Positions 1 through 10,031 of a stretch of 64,000 nucleotides of DNA are shown piece after piece. Origin of the DNA: Allobosea sp. 117 (lineage in GTDB: Bacteria > Pseudomonadota > Alphaproteobacteria > Rhizobiales > Xanthobacteraceae); the NCBI RefSeq assembly GCF_000702305.1, contig NZ_JNLC01000010.1, forward strand, positions 868,001 to 932,000, in the 5' to 3' direction. Both the position numbers and the translations under genes were made by a program. Numbering within the stretch: position 1 is the stretch's first letter; each line of letters begins with the position of its first letter. A model generated the notes under the pieces. It saw only the letters and a list, made by a program, of their open reading frames with translations. It ran no database searches and was not told the DNA's origin.

Positions 1-138
1 TATCCCGGCTCGCTGCTGACCACCGTGGACCCCCGGCGCTCGCAGGAGTTCGTCCGCGCGGTCGCCGCATCGCGGCGCCGGCGGCGCGAGCGCGGTTTGC
101 CGCCGGCCGAGCCGCTGCTGGCGGGAGGCGTCGCATGA
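1..138 (+). CDS. C-terminal end of a truncated gene, probably a family 2 glycosyltransferase
   Basis: Only the last 45 codons are in the window (frame 1, TGA at 136-138). The stop overlaps the ATG of the next glycosyltransferase in an ATGA arrangement, so the two genes are translationally coupled. The visible residues include a YPGSLLTT stretch and a run of arginines. The next gene has a similar arginine-rich tail with RPGSLS, so this may be a tandem glycosyltransferase paralogue. That is an inference; no catalytic domain is visible. Confidence 0.5.
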   Translation, partial: YPGSLLTTVDPRRSQEFVRAVAASRRRRRERGLPPAEPLLAGGVA

Positions 139-824
139 GCGGCATCTCGGTCGTCATCCCGGCCTTCAACGCATCGGCGACCATCCTGGAGACCCTTGCC
201 AGCGTCGCCGCCCAGAGCCTGCCGCCGGACGAGGTGATCCTGATCGACGACGGCTCGACCGACGGCACCGCCGATCTGGTGCGCCGGTCCTTTCCGTCGG
301 TCGCGGTGATCGCCCAGCCGAATGCCGGCGCCGCCGCCGCGAGCAATGCCGGTGTGCGACGGGCGCGCGGCGCCCTGATCGCGCTGCTCGATTCGGACGA
401 TCTGTGGCCGGCCGGGCGGCTGGAGCGGCAACAGGCGGCGCTCGCCGCCGCACCGGGGCTGGCGGGTGTCGGCGGCCATGTCGAGAGTTTCGTCTGCCCG
501 AGCCTCGGACCCGAGGAGGCGGCGCGCTTCCACGTGCCCGACGTGCCGCAGCCCTCGCTGCTCTCCACCGCGCTGCTGCTGCGGCGCGAGGCCTTCGACG
601 CGGTCGGACCCTATGCGGAGGACCTGCGCGTCGGCTTCGCCATCGATTGGATGCACCGGGCGCAGAAAGCCGGGCTCGGCTTCCTCACCTTGCCGGATGT
701 CGTGCTGAGGCGGCGGTTGCGCCCCGGCTCGCTCTCCCGGCGCACCCCGGCGCGTGACAGCGGTTATCTCGAAATGGCGCGCCGCGCCATCGCCCGTGCG
801 CGCTCGGCCGAGGGGCGGTCATGA
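135..824 (+). CDS. Family 2 glycosyltransferase (GT-A fold)
   Basis: A 229-residue protein that should transfer a sugar from a nucleotide-sugar donor during surface polysaccharide or glycan synthesis at the cytoplasmic side. The GT2 nucleotide-binding start VVIPAFN is at residues 7-13, DDGSTDGT at about 38-45, and the metal-binding DSDD at 86-89. There is no membrane segment, and it is short for the family, lacking a long C-terminal acceptor domain. It overlaps the upstream gene by 4 bp and the downstream nucleotidyltransferase-fold gene by 4 bp, so it lies in an operon. Donor and acceptor cannot be told from sequence. Confidence 0.88.
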   Translation: MSGISVVIPAFNASATILETLASVAAQSLPPDEVILIDDGSTDGTADLVRRSFPSVAVIAQPNAGAAAASNAGVRRARGALIALLDSDDLWPAGRLERQQAALAAAPGLAGVGGHVESFVCPSLGPEEAARFHVPDVPQPSLLSTALLLRREAFDAVGPYAEDLRVGFAIDWMHRAQKAGLGFLTLPDVVLRRRLRPGSLSRRTPARDSGYLEMARRAIARARSAEGRS

Positions 825-2416
825 GCCTGCCGGTCGAGCGCTACTGGCCCCCGCACGCCACCGCCCTTCTGCTGGCGGCGGCGCTGCACCCCTCGTCCGA
901 GGCCGCCCGCGCAGCCTGGAGCGATTGGGAGGCGCTGCAGATATTCGAGGACGGGAACTGGGCCGAGCTGCGCATCTTCCCGACCGTGGCGCGGCGGCTG
1001 ACGCAGCTCGGCATCGAGAGCTCGCTGGTGCCGCGCCTCGTCGGCGTGCGGCGCTTCATGTGGTCGAAGATGCAGAACCGCATCGTCGCGGTGCGGCCCT
1101 ATCTCGCCGCCCTCGCCGAGGCCGGCATCGTGCCGATGCTGACCAAGGGTGCCGCGCGGGTGGCGCTCGACCCGCGCGAGGCGGCCGAGCGCTACAGCCA
1201 CGACATCGACACGGTGATACCGCCCGGCCGATGGGCGGAGGCGGTCGACATCCTCGTCGGGCGCGGCCTCGTCTGCGAGTATGACTGGTCGCGCGACCGG
1301 CTGGTGAACCGCATGCGCGAGGCCCGCCATGCGCTGTCCTTCCGCATGGGCGAGGCCGATATCGATCTTCACCAGTCGGCGCTGATGCCCAACCGCCTGA
1401 TCGGCGACGACGACGCGTTGTGGGCGCGCGCGGTTCCGGCGAGCTTCGCCGGCGTCCCGGTGGTGGCGCCATGCGCTCCCGACCGTTTGATGATGTCGCT
1501 CGCCCATGGCCTGCTCTACGACCCGGCGCGGCCGGGCGACTGGGCGCTCGACGCGGTCTCCGCCCTGCGCGCCCCGGCGTTTGACTGGACCGTGTTCGAG
1601 CGCGAGGTCCGCGCCCGCGGCCTTTCCGCCTTCGCCGATGCCGGCCTTTCCTTCCTCGTGGATGGGCTCGGGCAGGAGGTGCCGCCGGAGGTGCGCTCCC
1701 GCCTCGCGCAGGATGCGACGCCGGCTTTCCGCGAGGAGCTGGAATCGCTCTTCCACAGCCATCATCCGCGCACCGAGCGCGAGGAGGGCGCGCTCTGTTT
1801 CGCGCAGCTCGAACGGCTACGCGGCTCCGTGGAGCGTTCTTCGCCGAAGGGCGGCATCATGGTCGTGCAACGGGAATGGCGGCCGGCCCGTCCGACCAGC
1901 CTGCGTGACGCGCACATCCCTGTTCCCGCCGATCTCTCCGCCGTCGGCGAACTGCGGCTGCACCTACGCCTGCCGGCGAAGCTGCTCGCCGGCGATGGAC
2001 CGCAGCGCTTCCGGCTGTTCGCGCTGGCCATCGTCGAGATCGTGCTCGCAGACTGGTTCGAGCCGCCCCTCCAGCCCGATGCGCCGCCCCGCGATGTGTG
2101 GATCGGCATTCCCGCCGCATTGCTCGCCCTGCACGAGGCGGGCGAGCTGCGCCTCTATCTCGCCGGTTCACTCCCCGCCGATCCCGAGGTGCCCGAATAT
2201 CGCTGGGAGCAGATCCCCGCGTCGCCCGATGCGCCGGCGCTGGCGGTGCCGGCGCCCCCGCACGTCGAACCTCTGCAGGCCGCGGGGCCGGTGCGCGCGC
2301 TCCGCCGGCACGTGAAGGTCATGCTGCCGATCCTGAACCACCCGCTGCTGCGTCATCCCCGGCGCCTGCTGCCGCGGCTGGGCGACCGGCGTCCGACGCC
2401 ATCGGAAAGAAGCTAG
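821..2416 (+). CDS. Nucleotidyltransferase-fold family protein (NTP_transf_5 type) with extra C-terminal region
   Basis: 531 residues. The first two thirds match the uncharacterised nucleotidyltransferase family often found in capsule and exopolysaccharide loci. The fold's signature is visible: KG at 109-110, HDIDT at 127-131 (Asp128 and Asp130), and a third acidic site EADIDLH around residues 178-184. Residues from about 345 to 531 form a second, beta-rich-looking part that I do not recognise. The start overlaps the upstream glycosyltransferase in an ATGA, so it belongs to the same operon. The substrate is unknown. Its stop codon lies inside a CTAG that also contains the stop of the convergent ATPase gene. 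Confidence 0.75.
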   Translation: MSLPVERYWPPHATALLLAAALHPSSEAARAAWSDWEALQIFEDGNWAELRIFPTVARRLTQLGIESSLVPRLVGVRRFMWSKMQNRIVAVRPYLAALAEAGIVPMLTKGAARVALDPREAAERYSHDIDTVIPPGRWAEAVDILVGRGLVCEYDWSRDRLVNRMREARHALSFRMGEADIDLHQSALMPNRLIGDDDALWARAVPASFAGVPVVAPCAPDRLMMSLAHGLLYDPARPGDWALDAVSALRAPAFDWTVFEREVRARGLSAFADAGLSFLVDGLGQEVPPEVRSRLAQDATPAFREELESLFHSHHPRTEREEGALCFAQLERLRGSVERSSPKGGIMVVQREWRPARPTSLRDAHIPVPADLSAVGELRLHLRLPAKLLAGDGPQRFRLFALAIVEIVLADWFEPPLQPDAPPRDVWIGIPAALLALHEAGELRLYLAGSLPADPEVPEYRWEQIPASPDAPALAVPAPPHVEPLQAAGPVRALRRHVKVMLPILNHPLLRHPRRLLPRLGDRRPTPSERS

Positions 2417-4983
2417 CGCTTCAGTCGCCTGGCGACGCCGCTCGCCTTCACGCCTTCCAGCGCGACCAGCAGCGCCGCATTGACGCCGAGCGCCAGCGCG
2501 ATGCCCTCGAGGCCCAGCGGTCCGAAGCGGAACAGCGCCGCTGCCTGCGGCACGCCCAGCACGATCAGCAGCATGGCGAGCACGAAGGCCATCACCAGCG
2601 TCAATGCGAGGTTCGGCCGCGTCAGCGCGGTGACGAGCGAGGAGGAGAAGGAGCGGTCGACGACGATCAGCCCGACGCTGGCCAGCACCAGCGTCAGGAA
2701 GGTGCGGCTGCGCACCACCTCCGCCGGCAGCCCCTCGTGCAGCGAATAGAGATAGACGCCGGCGACCACCGCCAGGGCGGCGAAGCCCTGCACCACGCTC
2801 CAGCCCATCAGGCTCCCCGGCAGCAGGGGATCGCTGGGCTGGCGCGGCGGGCGGCGCATCAGGTCCGGCTCTTCCGGCTCCGCCTCGAAGGCGATCGAGC
2901 AGGCCGGATCGATGACCATTTCGAGGAACGCGATGTGCAGCGGCCCGAGCAGCGGCGGCAGGCCGAGCAGCAGCGGCAGGAAGGCGAGGCCGGCGATTGG
3001 CACGTGCATCGCCAGCACATAGCTCATCGCCTTGCGCAGATTGTCGAAGGTGCGCCGGCCGAGCCGCATGGTGCGCACGATCGAGTTGAAGTCGTCGTCG
3101 AGCAGCACCATCGCCGCCGCCTCGCGCGCCACGTCGGTGCCGCGCCCGCCCATGGCGATGCCGATATGCGCCGCCTTGAGGGCCGGGGCGTCGTTCACCC
3201 CGTCGCCGGTCATGGCGACGATGGCGCCGTCCGCCTTCAGCGCCTCGACGATGCGCAGTTTCTGCTCGGGCAGGATGCGCGCGAAGATCGCCGCCTCGCG
3301 GACCATGCGCCTGAAGCCGGCCTCGTCGAGGCCGGCGAGCTCGCTCCCGGTCACCGCTGGCGCGTCGTCGAGCCCGGCGTCGCGGGCGATGGCGGCGGCG
3401 GTCGCCGGATGGTCGCCGGTGATCATGGCGATGCGGATGCCGGCGGTCCGGCAGTCGGCGACCGCCTCGCGCACACCGGGGCGCAGCGGGTCGGCGAGTC
3501 CGACCAGCCCGGCGAAGGCGAGCGATTGGTCTTCCAGCCGCCCGGTCGGCGTGGGTGAGAGCACGCCCTCCGCCAGCCCCAGCACGCGCAGCCCGCGCGC
3601 CGCCATGTCCGCCGCCGCCGCGAGAACGGCCTCGGTGCGCGCCGGCGGCAGGCGGCAGAGCCGCACGATGGCTTCCGGCGCGCCCTTGGCGGCGAGCCAC
3701 GGCGGCCGGTCGCCGGCCCCGGCATCCCAGGCGCGGGCCATCGCCGGCAGGTCGTCCCGCAGGCTGAACTCGTGGAGTGCCGTGCCGGTCCAGCCATCAG
3801 CCGGCAGCTCGGTGGCGAGCGCATGCAGCGCCCGCTCCATCGGGTCGAAGGTCTCGTCGCGGCTGGCCCGGCTCGCCAGCATCGCGAGCGCGGCGGCTGC
3901 GCCGTCCCTTGCCTTGCCGTCTGGCAGCGCTACCGGCGTACCTTCGGCGTCGCGCAGTTCGATCACCGTCATGCGGTTCTGTGTCAGCGTGCCGGTCTTG
4001 TCGGTGCAGAGCACAGTAGCCGCGCCCAGCGCCTCGATGGCGGCGGCGCGGCGCGTCAGCACGCGGGCGCGGGCGATGCGCACCGCCCCCATCACGGTGA
4101 ACACGGTGAGGATGAGCGGGAACTCCTCCGGCAGCATCGCCATGGCGAGCGCGATGGCGCCCAAAGTCGCCTGCCACCAGTCGCCGCCTATGAAGCCGTA
4201 CAGCAGGCCGGCCAGCACGGAGATGCCGATGCCGACCACGGCGAAGACCCGCACCATCTGGCGGGTCTGCGCGCGCAGGCGCGGCGGCTCGCGCTCGATG
4301 TCGCCGAGGTTCTGGCCGATGCGCCCCATCTCGCTGCGCGGGCCGGTGGCGAGCACCAGCGCGCGGCCTTGTCCGCGCACGATCAGCGAGCCGGAGAACA
4401 GCGCGGTCGCATCCTCCGCGCCGGCATGCACCTCCCGTCGGCCGGCAATGGTAGCGGCCGCCGCCTTGGCGACGGGCACGGATTCGCCGGTGAGCAGGGA
4501 TTCGTCCGCTTCGAGCCCGCTGGCGGCGAACAGCACGCCGTCCGCCGGCACGCGGTCGCCCTCGCCGACCAGCATGACGTCACCGCACACCACCTCGCGG
4601 CCGGGAATGCGCCGCGCCTCGCCGTCGCGCAGCACCAGCGCGCGCGGGCTTGAGAGGTCGCGCAGCGCCTCGAGCGCCCGTTCGGTGCGCAGCTCCTGCA
4701 CCACGGCGATGGCGACGGAGAGCGTGGCGAAGCCGAACAGGATCGCCGCTTCCGCCGGGTCGCCGAGCAGGAAATAGAGGAAGCCGGCGGCCAGCAGCAG
4801 CGCGAACATCGGCTCGCGCATGGTGTCGAGCACGATGCGCAGCGCCGAGCGGTGCTCGCCGCGCGGCAGCTCGTTCGGCCCTTCCCGCTTCAGCCGCAGA
4901 GCCGCCTCGCGCGACGAGAGACCGGTTTCCGCAAAGCTCGAATCCGGCGCGGTCTTCGGCGCCGTTCGCTCGATCAGGGCCAT
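2413..4983 (-). CDS. Cation-translocating P-type ATPase (P2-like)
   Basis: 856 residues, full length for a P2-type ATPase. Visible in order are the N-terminal cation-ATPase domain, TGES (165-168, actuator domain), PEEFP in the fourth membrane helix (285-289), the phosphorylation motif DKTGTLT (328-334), the hinge GDGVNDAP, and a C-terminal group of hydrophobic helices. PEEFP without a CPC motif argues for calcium, magnesium or a similar hard cation rather than copper or zinc, but the ion is not fixed by sequence. It is transcribed alone and is convergent with the nucleotidyltransferase gene. No metal-sensing riboswitch is recognisable in the 147 bp upstream. Confidence 0.9.
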   Translation of the reverse strand: MALIERTAPKTAPDSSFAETGLSSREAALRLKREGPNELPRGEHRSALRIVLDTMREPMFALLLAAGFLYFLLGDPAEAAILFGFATLSVAIAVVQELRTERALEALRDLSSPRALVLRDGEARRIPGREVVCGDVMLVGEGDRVPADGVLFAASGLEADESLLTGESVPVAKAAAATIAGRREVHAGAEDATALFSGSLIVRGQGRALVLATGPRSEMGRIGQNLGDIEREPPRLRAQTRQMVRVFAVVGIGISVLAGLLYGFIGGDWWQATLGAIALAMAMLPEEFPLILTVFTVMGAVRIARARVLTRRAAAIEALGAATVLCTDKTGTLTQNRMTVIELRDAEGTPVALPDGKARDGAAAALAMLASRASRDETFDPMERALHALATELPADGWTGTALHEFSLRDDLPAMARAWDAGAGDRPPWLAAKGAPEAIVRLCRLPPARTEAVLAAAADMAARGLRVLGLAEGVLSPTPTGRLEDQSLAFAGLVGLADPLRPGVREAVADCRTAGIRIAMITGDHPATAAAIARDAGLDDAPAVTGSELAGLDEAGFRRMVREAAIFARILPEQKLRIVEALKADGAIVAMTGDGVNDAPALKAAHIGIAMGGRGTDVAREAAAMVLLDDDFNSIVRTMRLGRRTFDNLRKAMSYVLAMHVPIAGLAFLPLLLGLPPLLGPLHIAFLEMVIDPACSIAFEAEPEEPDLMRRPPRQPSDPLLPGSLMGWSVVQGFAALAVVAGVYLYSLHEGLPAEVVRSRTFLTLVLASVGLIVVDRSFSSSLVTALTRPNLALTLVMAFVLAMLLIVLGVPQAAALFRFGPLGLEGIALALGVNAALLVALEGVKASGVARRLKR

Positions 4984-5130
4984 CGTTCCACAGGTCTCCG
5001 CCGCAGACTGCTCACTCTAGGGAAGCGGGCGGCCATAGGCATCCGTGGAACAGCGCATTGGGGCGCGGCAGCGCCCGGCATATATCGGCCGACCCGAGGC
5101 CGAGATCGGCATCCCGCTCGCGCCGCGAGG

Positions 5131-6369
5131 TCAGATGATGCCCGCGGCCCTCAGCCTCGCGCGTTCCTCAGTGGGGAGGCCGAGCACGGCCTCCAGCACC
5201 GAATCCGTGTGCTCGCCGAGCATAGGCGGGGCGAGTGCCGCGCCGGGGGGAGAGCCGCTCAGCCGCAGCGGGCTGCGCACGCCCGGCGCCGTCCCGCCGA
5301 GCGCGTGCGGAAGTGCGAGCGCGAGGCCACGCGCCAGCGCCTGCGGCTCGGCGAAGGTCTGCTCGATGCTGTTGATCGGCCCCGCCGGTATTCCCGCCGC
5401 ATCCAGCATGGCGAGCCACGCCGCGGTGGTCTGCCGCTTCAGCGCCGCAGCAAGCACGGGAACAAGCGCCTCGCGATGGGCGACACGGCCGGCATTGGTG
5501 CCGAAGCGCGCATCGGCCGCGATCTCCGGCAGCTCGGCGATGCGGCAGAAGCGGGAAAACTGCCCGTCATTGCCGACCGCGAGGATGAGGTGCCCGTCCG
5601 CCGTCTCGAACACCTGATAGGGCACGATGTTGGGGTGGGCGTTGCCGAGCCGGCGCGGCGCCGTCCCGCCGACCAGATAATTCAGCGCCTGATTGGCGAG
5701 GCTCGCCACCGCGACGTCGAACAGCGCGATGTCGATATGCTGACCCCGCCCGGTCCGGTGGCGCTGCTCGAGCGCGGCCAGCACTGCGATGACGGCGTGC
5801 AGCCCGGTCAGCACATCGACGAGGGCGACGCCGATCTTCTGCGGCTCGGTCTCCGGGCTGCCGGTCACCGACATCAGCCCAGACATGCCCTGGATCATGA
5901 AGTCGTAGCCGGCCCGGCCGGCTTCCGGCCCGTCCTGCCCGAAGCCAGTGATCGAGCAATAGACGAGGCGTGGATTGAGCGCTGCGAGGCTCTCATGGTC
6001 GAGCCCGTAGCGCTTCAGCCCGCCCACCTTGAAGTTCTCGATGACGACGTCGCTGGTCGCGGCGAGGCGGCGGATCAGCGCCTGCCCCTCCGGCTGCGCC
6101 ATGTCGATGGTCACCGAGCGCTTGTTGCGGTTGGCGGACAGGAAATAGGCGCTCTCGCGCGTCTCGCGGCCCTCACCGTCCTTCAGCCAGGGCGGTCCCC
6201 AGCCGCGCGTGTCGTCGCCGGCGCCGGGCTTCTCGATCTTGATGATCTCGGCGCCGAGATCGCCCAGCATCTGCGTCGCCCACGGCCCGGCCAGCACGCG
6301 CGAGAGGTCCAGCACCCGGATTCCGGTCAGCGCCTGCGCCGCCGGTGTTTTGGCATCGTCATCAGTCAT
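5131..6369 (-). CDS. CaiB/BaiF-family CoA-transferase
   Basis: About 412 residues, usual length for the class III CoA-transferase family, which moves CoA between carboxylic acids. The N-terminal GIRVLDLSRVLAGPWATQ, the EIIKIEKPGAGDDTR block and the YDFMIQG segment carrying the expected catalytic aspartate are all present. I chose the ATG at 6369, which has a GGGGA ribosome site about 11 bases upstream; a TTG at 6399 in the same frame is possible. No acyl-CoA partner genes are adjacent, so the substrate is unknown. Confidence 0.88.
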   Translation of the reverse strand: MTDDDAKTPAAQALTGIRVLDLSRVLAGPWATQMLGDLGAEIIKIEKPGAGDDTRGWGPPWLKDGEGRETRESAYFLSANRNKRSVTIDMAQPEGQALIRRLAATSDVVIENFKVGGLKRYGLDHESLAALNPRLVYCSITGFGQDGPEAGRAGYDFMIQGMSGLMSVTGSPETEPQKIGVALVDVLTGLHAVIAVLAALEQRHRTGRGQHIDIALFDVAVASLANQALNYLVGGTAPRRLGNAHPNIVPYQVFETADGHLILAVGNDGQFSRFCRIAELPEIAADARFGTNAGRVAHREALVPVLAAALKRQTTAAWLAMLDAAGIPAGPINSIEQTFAEPQALARGLALALPHALGGTAPGVRSPLRLSGSPPGAALAPPMLGEHTDSVLEAVLGLPTEERARLRAAGII

Positions 6370-6442
6370 GGAACGCGTCTTCCCCGTCACGCGGCGCAAG
6401 CTAGCCGGCGCGCGCCGCGTGGCAATCGGAAAATGGAACGGA

Positions 6443-7420
6443 TCAGCGCAGCAGCCGGCGCCGGCGCAGATAGTCCGCTGCCACGCTGCGCGGGTCCTCG
6501 TTCGCGAACTGCACGCGCGCGTTCAACTCCTGCAGCGTCTCGACGGTGAGCGTCTCGAAGGTCGGCGCCAGCATCTTGGGCAGGTCGGGATAGGCTTCCA
6601 GCACCGCCGCCCGGACCACCGGCGTCGGCTGGTAGACCGGCTGCACGCCCTTGGTGTCGCGCAGCACCTTCAGCCCGGCGGCGGCGATGGCGCCGTCGGT
6701 GGCGTAGACCATGGCGGCGTTGACGCCGTATTTGCCAACCGCCGCCGCCTTGATGGTGTCGGCCGTGTCGCCGCCGGAGACCAGCAGAATCTGCTTCGAC
6801 GAGAGGGTGAAGCCGTAGGCCTTCTGGAAGGCCGGCAAGGCGGCCGGACTGGAGACGAACTCCGGCGAGGCGGCGAGCCGCACCCGCCCGCCGCCGGAGA
6901 CCCAGCGTGCGAAGTCGTCGAGCGTCGGCGACTTGTTGGAACCGGCCACCTCTTGGCGCACCGCCACCGCCCAGGTGTTGTTGGCCGGCGCCGGCGTCAG
7001 CCAGACGATCCCGTTCGGCGCGTCGAGCGCGCGCGCCTTGGCGATGGCGCGGCCGGGATCGCGCCACGCCGGATCGTCGGGGAGGTTGAAGAACAGCGCC
7101 GCGTTGCCGGTATATTCCGGGTAGATGTCGAGGTCGCCGACGGTGATGGCCTGGCGCACCGCCGGGGTCGGCCCGAAATAGAGCCGGTACTGCACGGGAA
7201 TGCCGGCGCGTTCCAGAATGAGGCCGATCATGCTGCCGAGCAGCGCGCCCTCGGTGTCGCTCTTGGAGCCGACCTTGACAATGGGAGGGGGACGCTCGGC
7301 GCGCGTAGCCCCGCCCTCTCCGCTCGCTGTGCCGGCGAGGGAAAGCGAAACAAGCGTCGAGAAGGCCGCGATGACGGCCAGAACACCCCAGGGCCGTTGG
7401 CCCTTGTTGCGCCGGTTCAT
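6443..7420 (-). CDS. Osmoprotectant/glycine-betaine type ABC transporter substrate-binding protein (OsmF/OpuAC-like)
   Basis: About 325 residues. A basic N-terminus followed by a hydrophobic stretch (VLAVIAAFSTLVSLSLAGTA) is a signal peptide, so the protein is periplasmic. The mature part has the OpuAC fold features: VKVGSKSDTEG near its start, RLYFGPTPAVRQAI, and DIYPEYTGNAALFF, the latter typical of OsmF/YehZ proteins. The ATG at 7420 was preferred over one at 7456 because the signal peptide begins there. No permease or ATPase gene is adjacent, so it is an orphan receptor here; the partner genes must be elsewhere. Confidence 0.85.
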   Translation of the reverse strand: MNRRNKGQRPWGVLAVIAAFSTLVSLSLAGTASGEGGATRAERPPPIVKVGSKSDTEGALLGSMIGLILERAGIPVQYRLYFGPTPAVRQAITVGDLDIYPEYTGNAALFFNLPDDPAWRDPGRAIAKARALDAPNGIVWLTPAPANNTWAVAVRQEVAGSNKSPTLDDFARWVSGGGRVRLAASPEFVSSPAALPAFQKAYGFTLSSKQILLVSGGDTADTIKAAAVGKYGVNAAMVYATDGAIAAAGLKVLRDTKGVQPVYQPTPVVRAAVLEAYPDLPKMLAPTFETLTVETLQELNARVQFANEDPRSVAADYLRRRRLLR

Positions 7421-7493
7421 GTTGCCCCGCCGGCGTTTATCGGCATGCCTCCCCACAAGGCACGCTGACTAAAGACAATCATAGCACGAAAGG

Positions 7494-7805
7494 TCAGGCC
7501 TTGCCGCCACCTCTGAGACGGGCCAGCACCGAGGCGGCATCCGCGCCCCTCGGCACCACCAGCCATTCGCCCGGCGCGTCCGCGGCAAGCGCGACGACCG
7601 CGTTCTTCGGACAGACGTCGAGGCAACCGACTTCGATGACGGCGGTCCGCGTACCCCTGCGCTTCGGCTTGCCCGAGCTCGCCTCGCGCCGCAGCGCCTT
7701 GGCGAGCGGAAGTCCGCCGTCCTCGCCGAAGCCGCCCTTCATGCGGCGTGAGCATTTGCGGCAGACGAGGATGACCTCCGTCCAGTCGGACCTGACACGC
7801 TTCAT
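7494..7805 (-). CDS. Small (2Fe-2S) ferredoxin-domain (thioredoxin-like) protein
   Basis: 103 residues. Cysteines are arranged as CRKC near residue 15 and GCLDVC near residue 60, which fits the thioredoxin-like 2Fe-2S ferredoxin family. The rest is rich in basic residues. It starts 14 bases after the stop of mutB on the same strand, so it is probably the last gene of the propionyl-CoA operon. An electron-transfer or regulatory role is possible but nothing in the sequence shows a partner. Confidence 0.7.
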   Translation of the reverse strand: MKRVRSDWTEVILVCRKCSRRMKGGFGEDGGLPLAKALRREASSGKPKRRGTRTAVIEVGCLDVCPKNAVVALAADAPGEWLVVPRGADAASVLARLRGGGKA

Positions 7806-7819
7806 CCCGGCAAGCGCGG

Positions 7820-9997
7820 CTATTCCGCCGCCGCGCGGCCGTGGCCAAGGCGCTTGCCGATCTTGGCGATCAGTTCCTCGGCGGCGTCGGCGATCACCGT
7901 GCCGGGCGGATAGATCGCCTCGGCGCCGGCAGCCCGCACCGCCTCGTAATCCTGCGGCGGCACCACCCCGCCGACCACGATCATGATGTCCGGCCGGCCC
8001 TGCGCGGCGAGCGCGGCGCGCACCTGCGGCACCAGAGTGAGATGGCCGGCGGCGAGCGAGGAGATCCCGATCACGTGCACGTCGTTCTCCACCGCCTGCC
8101 GCGCCGCCTCCTCGGGGGTGGCGAAGAGCGGGCCGATGTCGACGTCGAAGCCGAGGTCGGCGAAGGCCGAGGCGATCACCTTCTGGCCGCGGTCATGACC
8201 GTCCTGCCCGACCTTGGCGACGAGGATGCGCGGGCGCCGGCCTTCCTCGGCCTCGAAGGCCTCGATCGCCGCGCGCACGCGGCCGAGCTTGTCGGTCATG
8301 GCTCCCGCCTCCCGCCTGTAGACGCCGGAGATCGCCCGGATCTCCGCCTTGTGCCGGCCGAACACGCGCTCCAGCGCCGAGGATATCTCGCCGACCGTCG
8401 CCTTGGCACGCGCCGCGTCGATGGCGAGCGCCAGGAGATTGCCGTTCCCCGCCGCGCCCTTCTCGAGCGCGTCGAGCGCCGCCTCGACGCGCGCGGGGTC
8501 GCGCTCCGCCTTCAGGCGCGTGAGCTTGTCGATCTGCGCCGCGCGGACGGCGGAATTGTCGACCTTGAGCACGTCGATCGGCATTTCGCGCTCGGGCTTG
8601 AACTTGTTGACGCCGACCACCGTCTGCGCACCCGCATCGATCCGCGCCTGCGCGGTGGCGGCCGCCTCCTCGATCCTGAGCTTCGGAATGCCCGCCTCGA
8701 TCGCCTTGGCCATGCCGCCGAGCTTCTCGACCTCGGCGATATGCGTGAGCGCGCGGGCCGCGAGGTCGGCGGTGAGCTTCTCGACATAGAAGGAGCCGCC
8801 CCACGGGTCGATCGCCCGGGTGGTGCCGCTCTCCTGCTGCAGCACGATCTGCGTGTTGCGGGCGATGCGGGCGGAGAAGTCGGTCGGCAGCGCCAGCGCC
8901 TCGTCGAGAGCGTTGGTATGCAGCGACTGGGTGTGGCCTTGCGTCGCCGCCATCGCCTCGATCGCGGTGCGGATCACGTTGTTGAACACGTCCTGCGCGG
9001 TGAGGCTCCAGCCGGAGGTCTGCGAATGGGTGCGCAGCGGCAGCGACTTCGGGTTCTTCGCGCCGAGATCGGCCATCAGCTTCGCCCAGATCAGGCGGGC
9101 GGCGCGTAGCTTTGCGACCTCCATGAAGAAGTTCATGCCGATCGCCCAGAAGAAGGACAGACGCGGCGCAAACGCGTCGATGTCGAGCCCGGCCTGCATG
9201 CCGGCGCGCACATATTCGACGCCGTCGGCGAGCGTATAGGCGAGCTCCAGGTCCTGCGTCGCCCCCGCCTCCTGCATGTGATAGCCGGAGATCGAGATCG
9301 AGTTGAACTTCGGCATCTCCTTGGAGGTGAAGGCGAAGATGTCGGAGATGATCCGCATCGAGGGGCGGGGCGGGTAGATGTAGGTGTTGCGGACCATGAA
9401 CTCCTTGAGGATGTCGTTCTGGATGGTCCCCGAAAGCTGGCGCGGCGAGACGCCCTGCTCCTCGGCCGCCACCACGAACAAAGCGAGGATCGGCAGCACC
9501 GCGCCGTTCATGGTCATCGACACGCTCATCTGGTCGAGCGGAATGCCCGAGAACAGGGTGCGCATGTCGTAGATCGAGTCGATCGCCACGCCCGCCATGC
9601 CGACGTCGCCGGCGACGCGCGGATGGTCGCTGTCGTAGCCGCGATGGGTGGCGAGGTCGAAGGCGACCGAGAGCCCCTTCTGCCCGGCGGCGAGGTTGCG
9701 CCGGTAGAAGGCGTTGGAATCCTCCGCCGTGGAGAAGCCGGCATATTGCCGGATGGTCCAGGGCTGGGTGACGTACATGGTCGGATACGGCCCGCGCAGG
9801 AACGGCGCGATACCGGGATAGCTGTCGACGATGCTGAGGCCGGCGATGTCCTCCGCACCATAGACTGGCTTCACCCGCAACCCCTCGGGCGTGAGCCAGT
9901 CGGCGGCCGCATGTCCTGCAGCCCCATCTCCCGCGACGGCCGGCGCCGGGGTCGCCGGTGCGAAGGCGAGGGATGCGAAATCGGGAATGCGGCTCAT
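7820..9997 (-). CDS. mutB: Methylmalonyl-CoA mutase, large catalytic subunit
   Basis: 725 residues. It isomerises methylmalonyl-CoA to succinyl-CoA with adenosylcobalamin, the last step of propionyl-CoA entry into the TCA cycle. The N-terminal CoA-binding barrel begins near [13 protein letters not shown], contains [20 protein letters not shown], and ends in a cobalamin-binding domain whose DGHDRG motif (599-604) supplies the cobalt-ligating histidine. I chose the ATG at 9997, which has GGAG ten bases upstream; the frame stays open further up but that part is not homologous. Neither a methylmalonyl-CoA epimerase nor the MeaB chaperone is in this window. Confidence 0.96.
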   Translation of the reverse strand: MSRIPDFASLAFAPATPAPAVAGDGAAGHAAADWLTPEGLRVKPVYGAEDIAGLSIVDSYPGIAPFLRGPYPTMYVTQPWTIRQYAGFSTAEDSNAFYRRNLAAGQKGLSVAFDLATHRGYDSDHPRVAGDVGMAGVAIDSIYDMRTLFSGIPLDQMSVSMTMNGAVLPILALFVVAAEEQGVSPRQLSGTIQNDILKEFMVRNTYIYPPRPSMRIISDIFAFTSKEMPKFNSISISGYHMQEAGATQDLELAYTLADGVEYVRAGMQAGLDIDAFAPRLSFFWAIGMNFFMEVAKLRAARLIWAKLMADLGAKNPKSLPLRTHSQTSGWSLTAQDVFNNVIRTAIEAMAATQGHTQSLHTNALDEALALPTDFSARIARNTQIVLQQESGTTRAIDPWGGSFYVEKLTADLAARALTHIAEVEKLGGMAKAIEAGIPKLRIEEAAATAQARIDAGAQTVVGVNKFKPEREMPIDVLKVDNSAVRAAQIDKLTRLKAERDPARVEAALDALEKGAAGNGNLLALAIDAARAKATVGEISSALERVFGRHKAEIRAISGVYRREAGAMTDKLGRVRAAIEAFEAEEGRRPRILVAKVGQDGHDRGQKVIASAFADLGFDVDIGPLFATPEEAARQAVENDVHVIGISSLAAGHLTLVPQVRAALAAQGRPDIMIVVGGVVPPQDYEAVRAAGAEAIYPPGTVIADAAEELIAKIGKRLGHGRAAAE

Positions 9998-10031
9998 CGC
10001 TTCGTCTCCATTCACGTCGCGCGGACCCCGT

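Noticed and set aside
4984..5130. Metal-sensing riboswitch before the P-type ATPase
   Set aside because: None of the conserved cores of the Mg or Mn riboswitches could be found in the leader.
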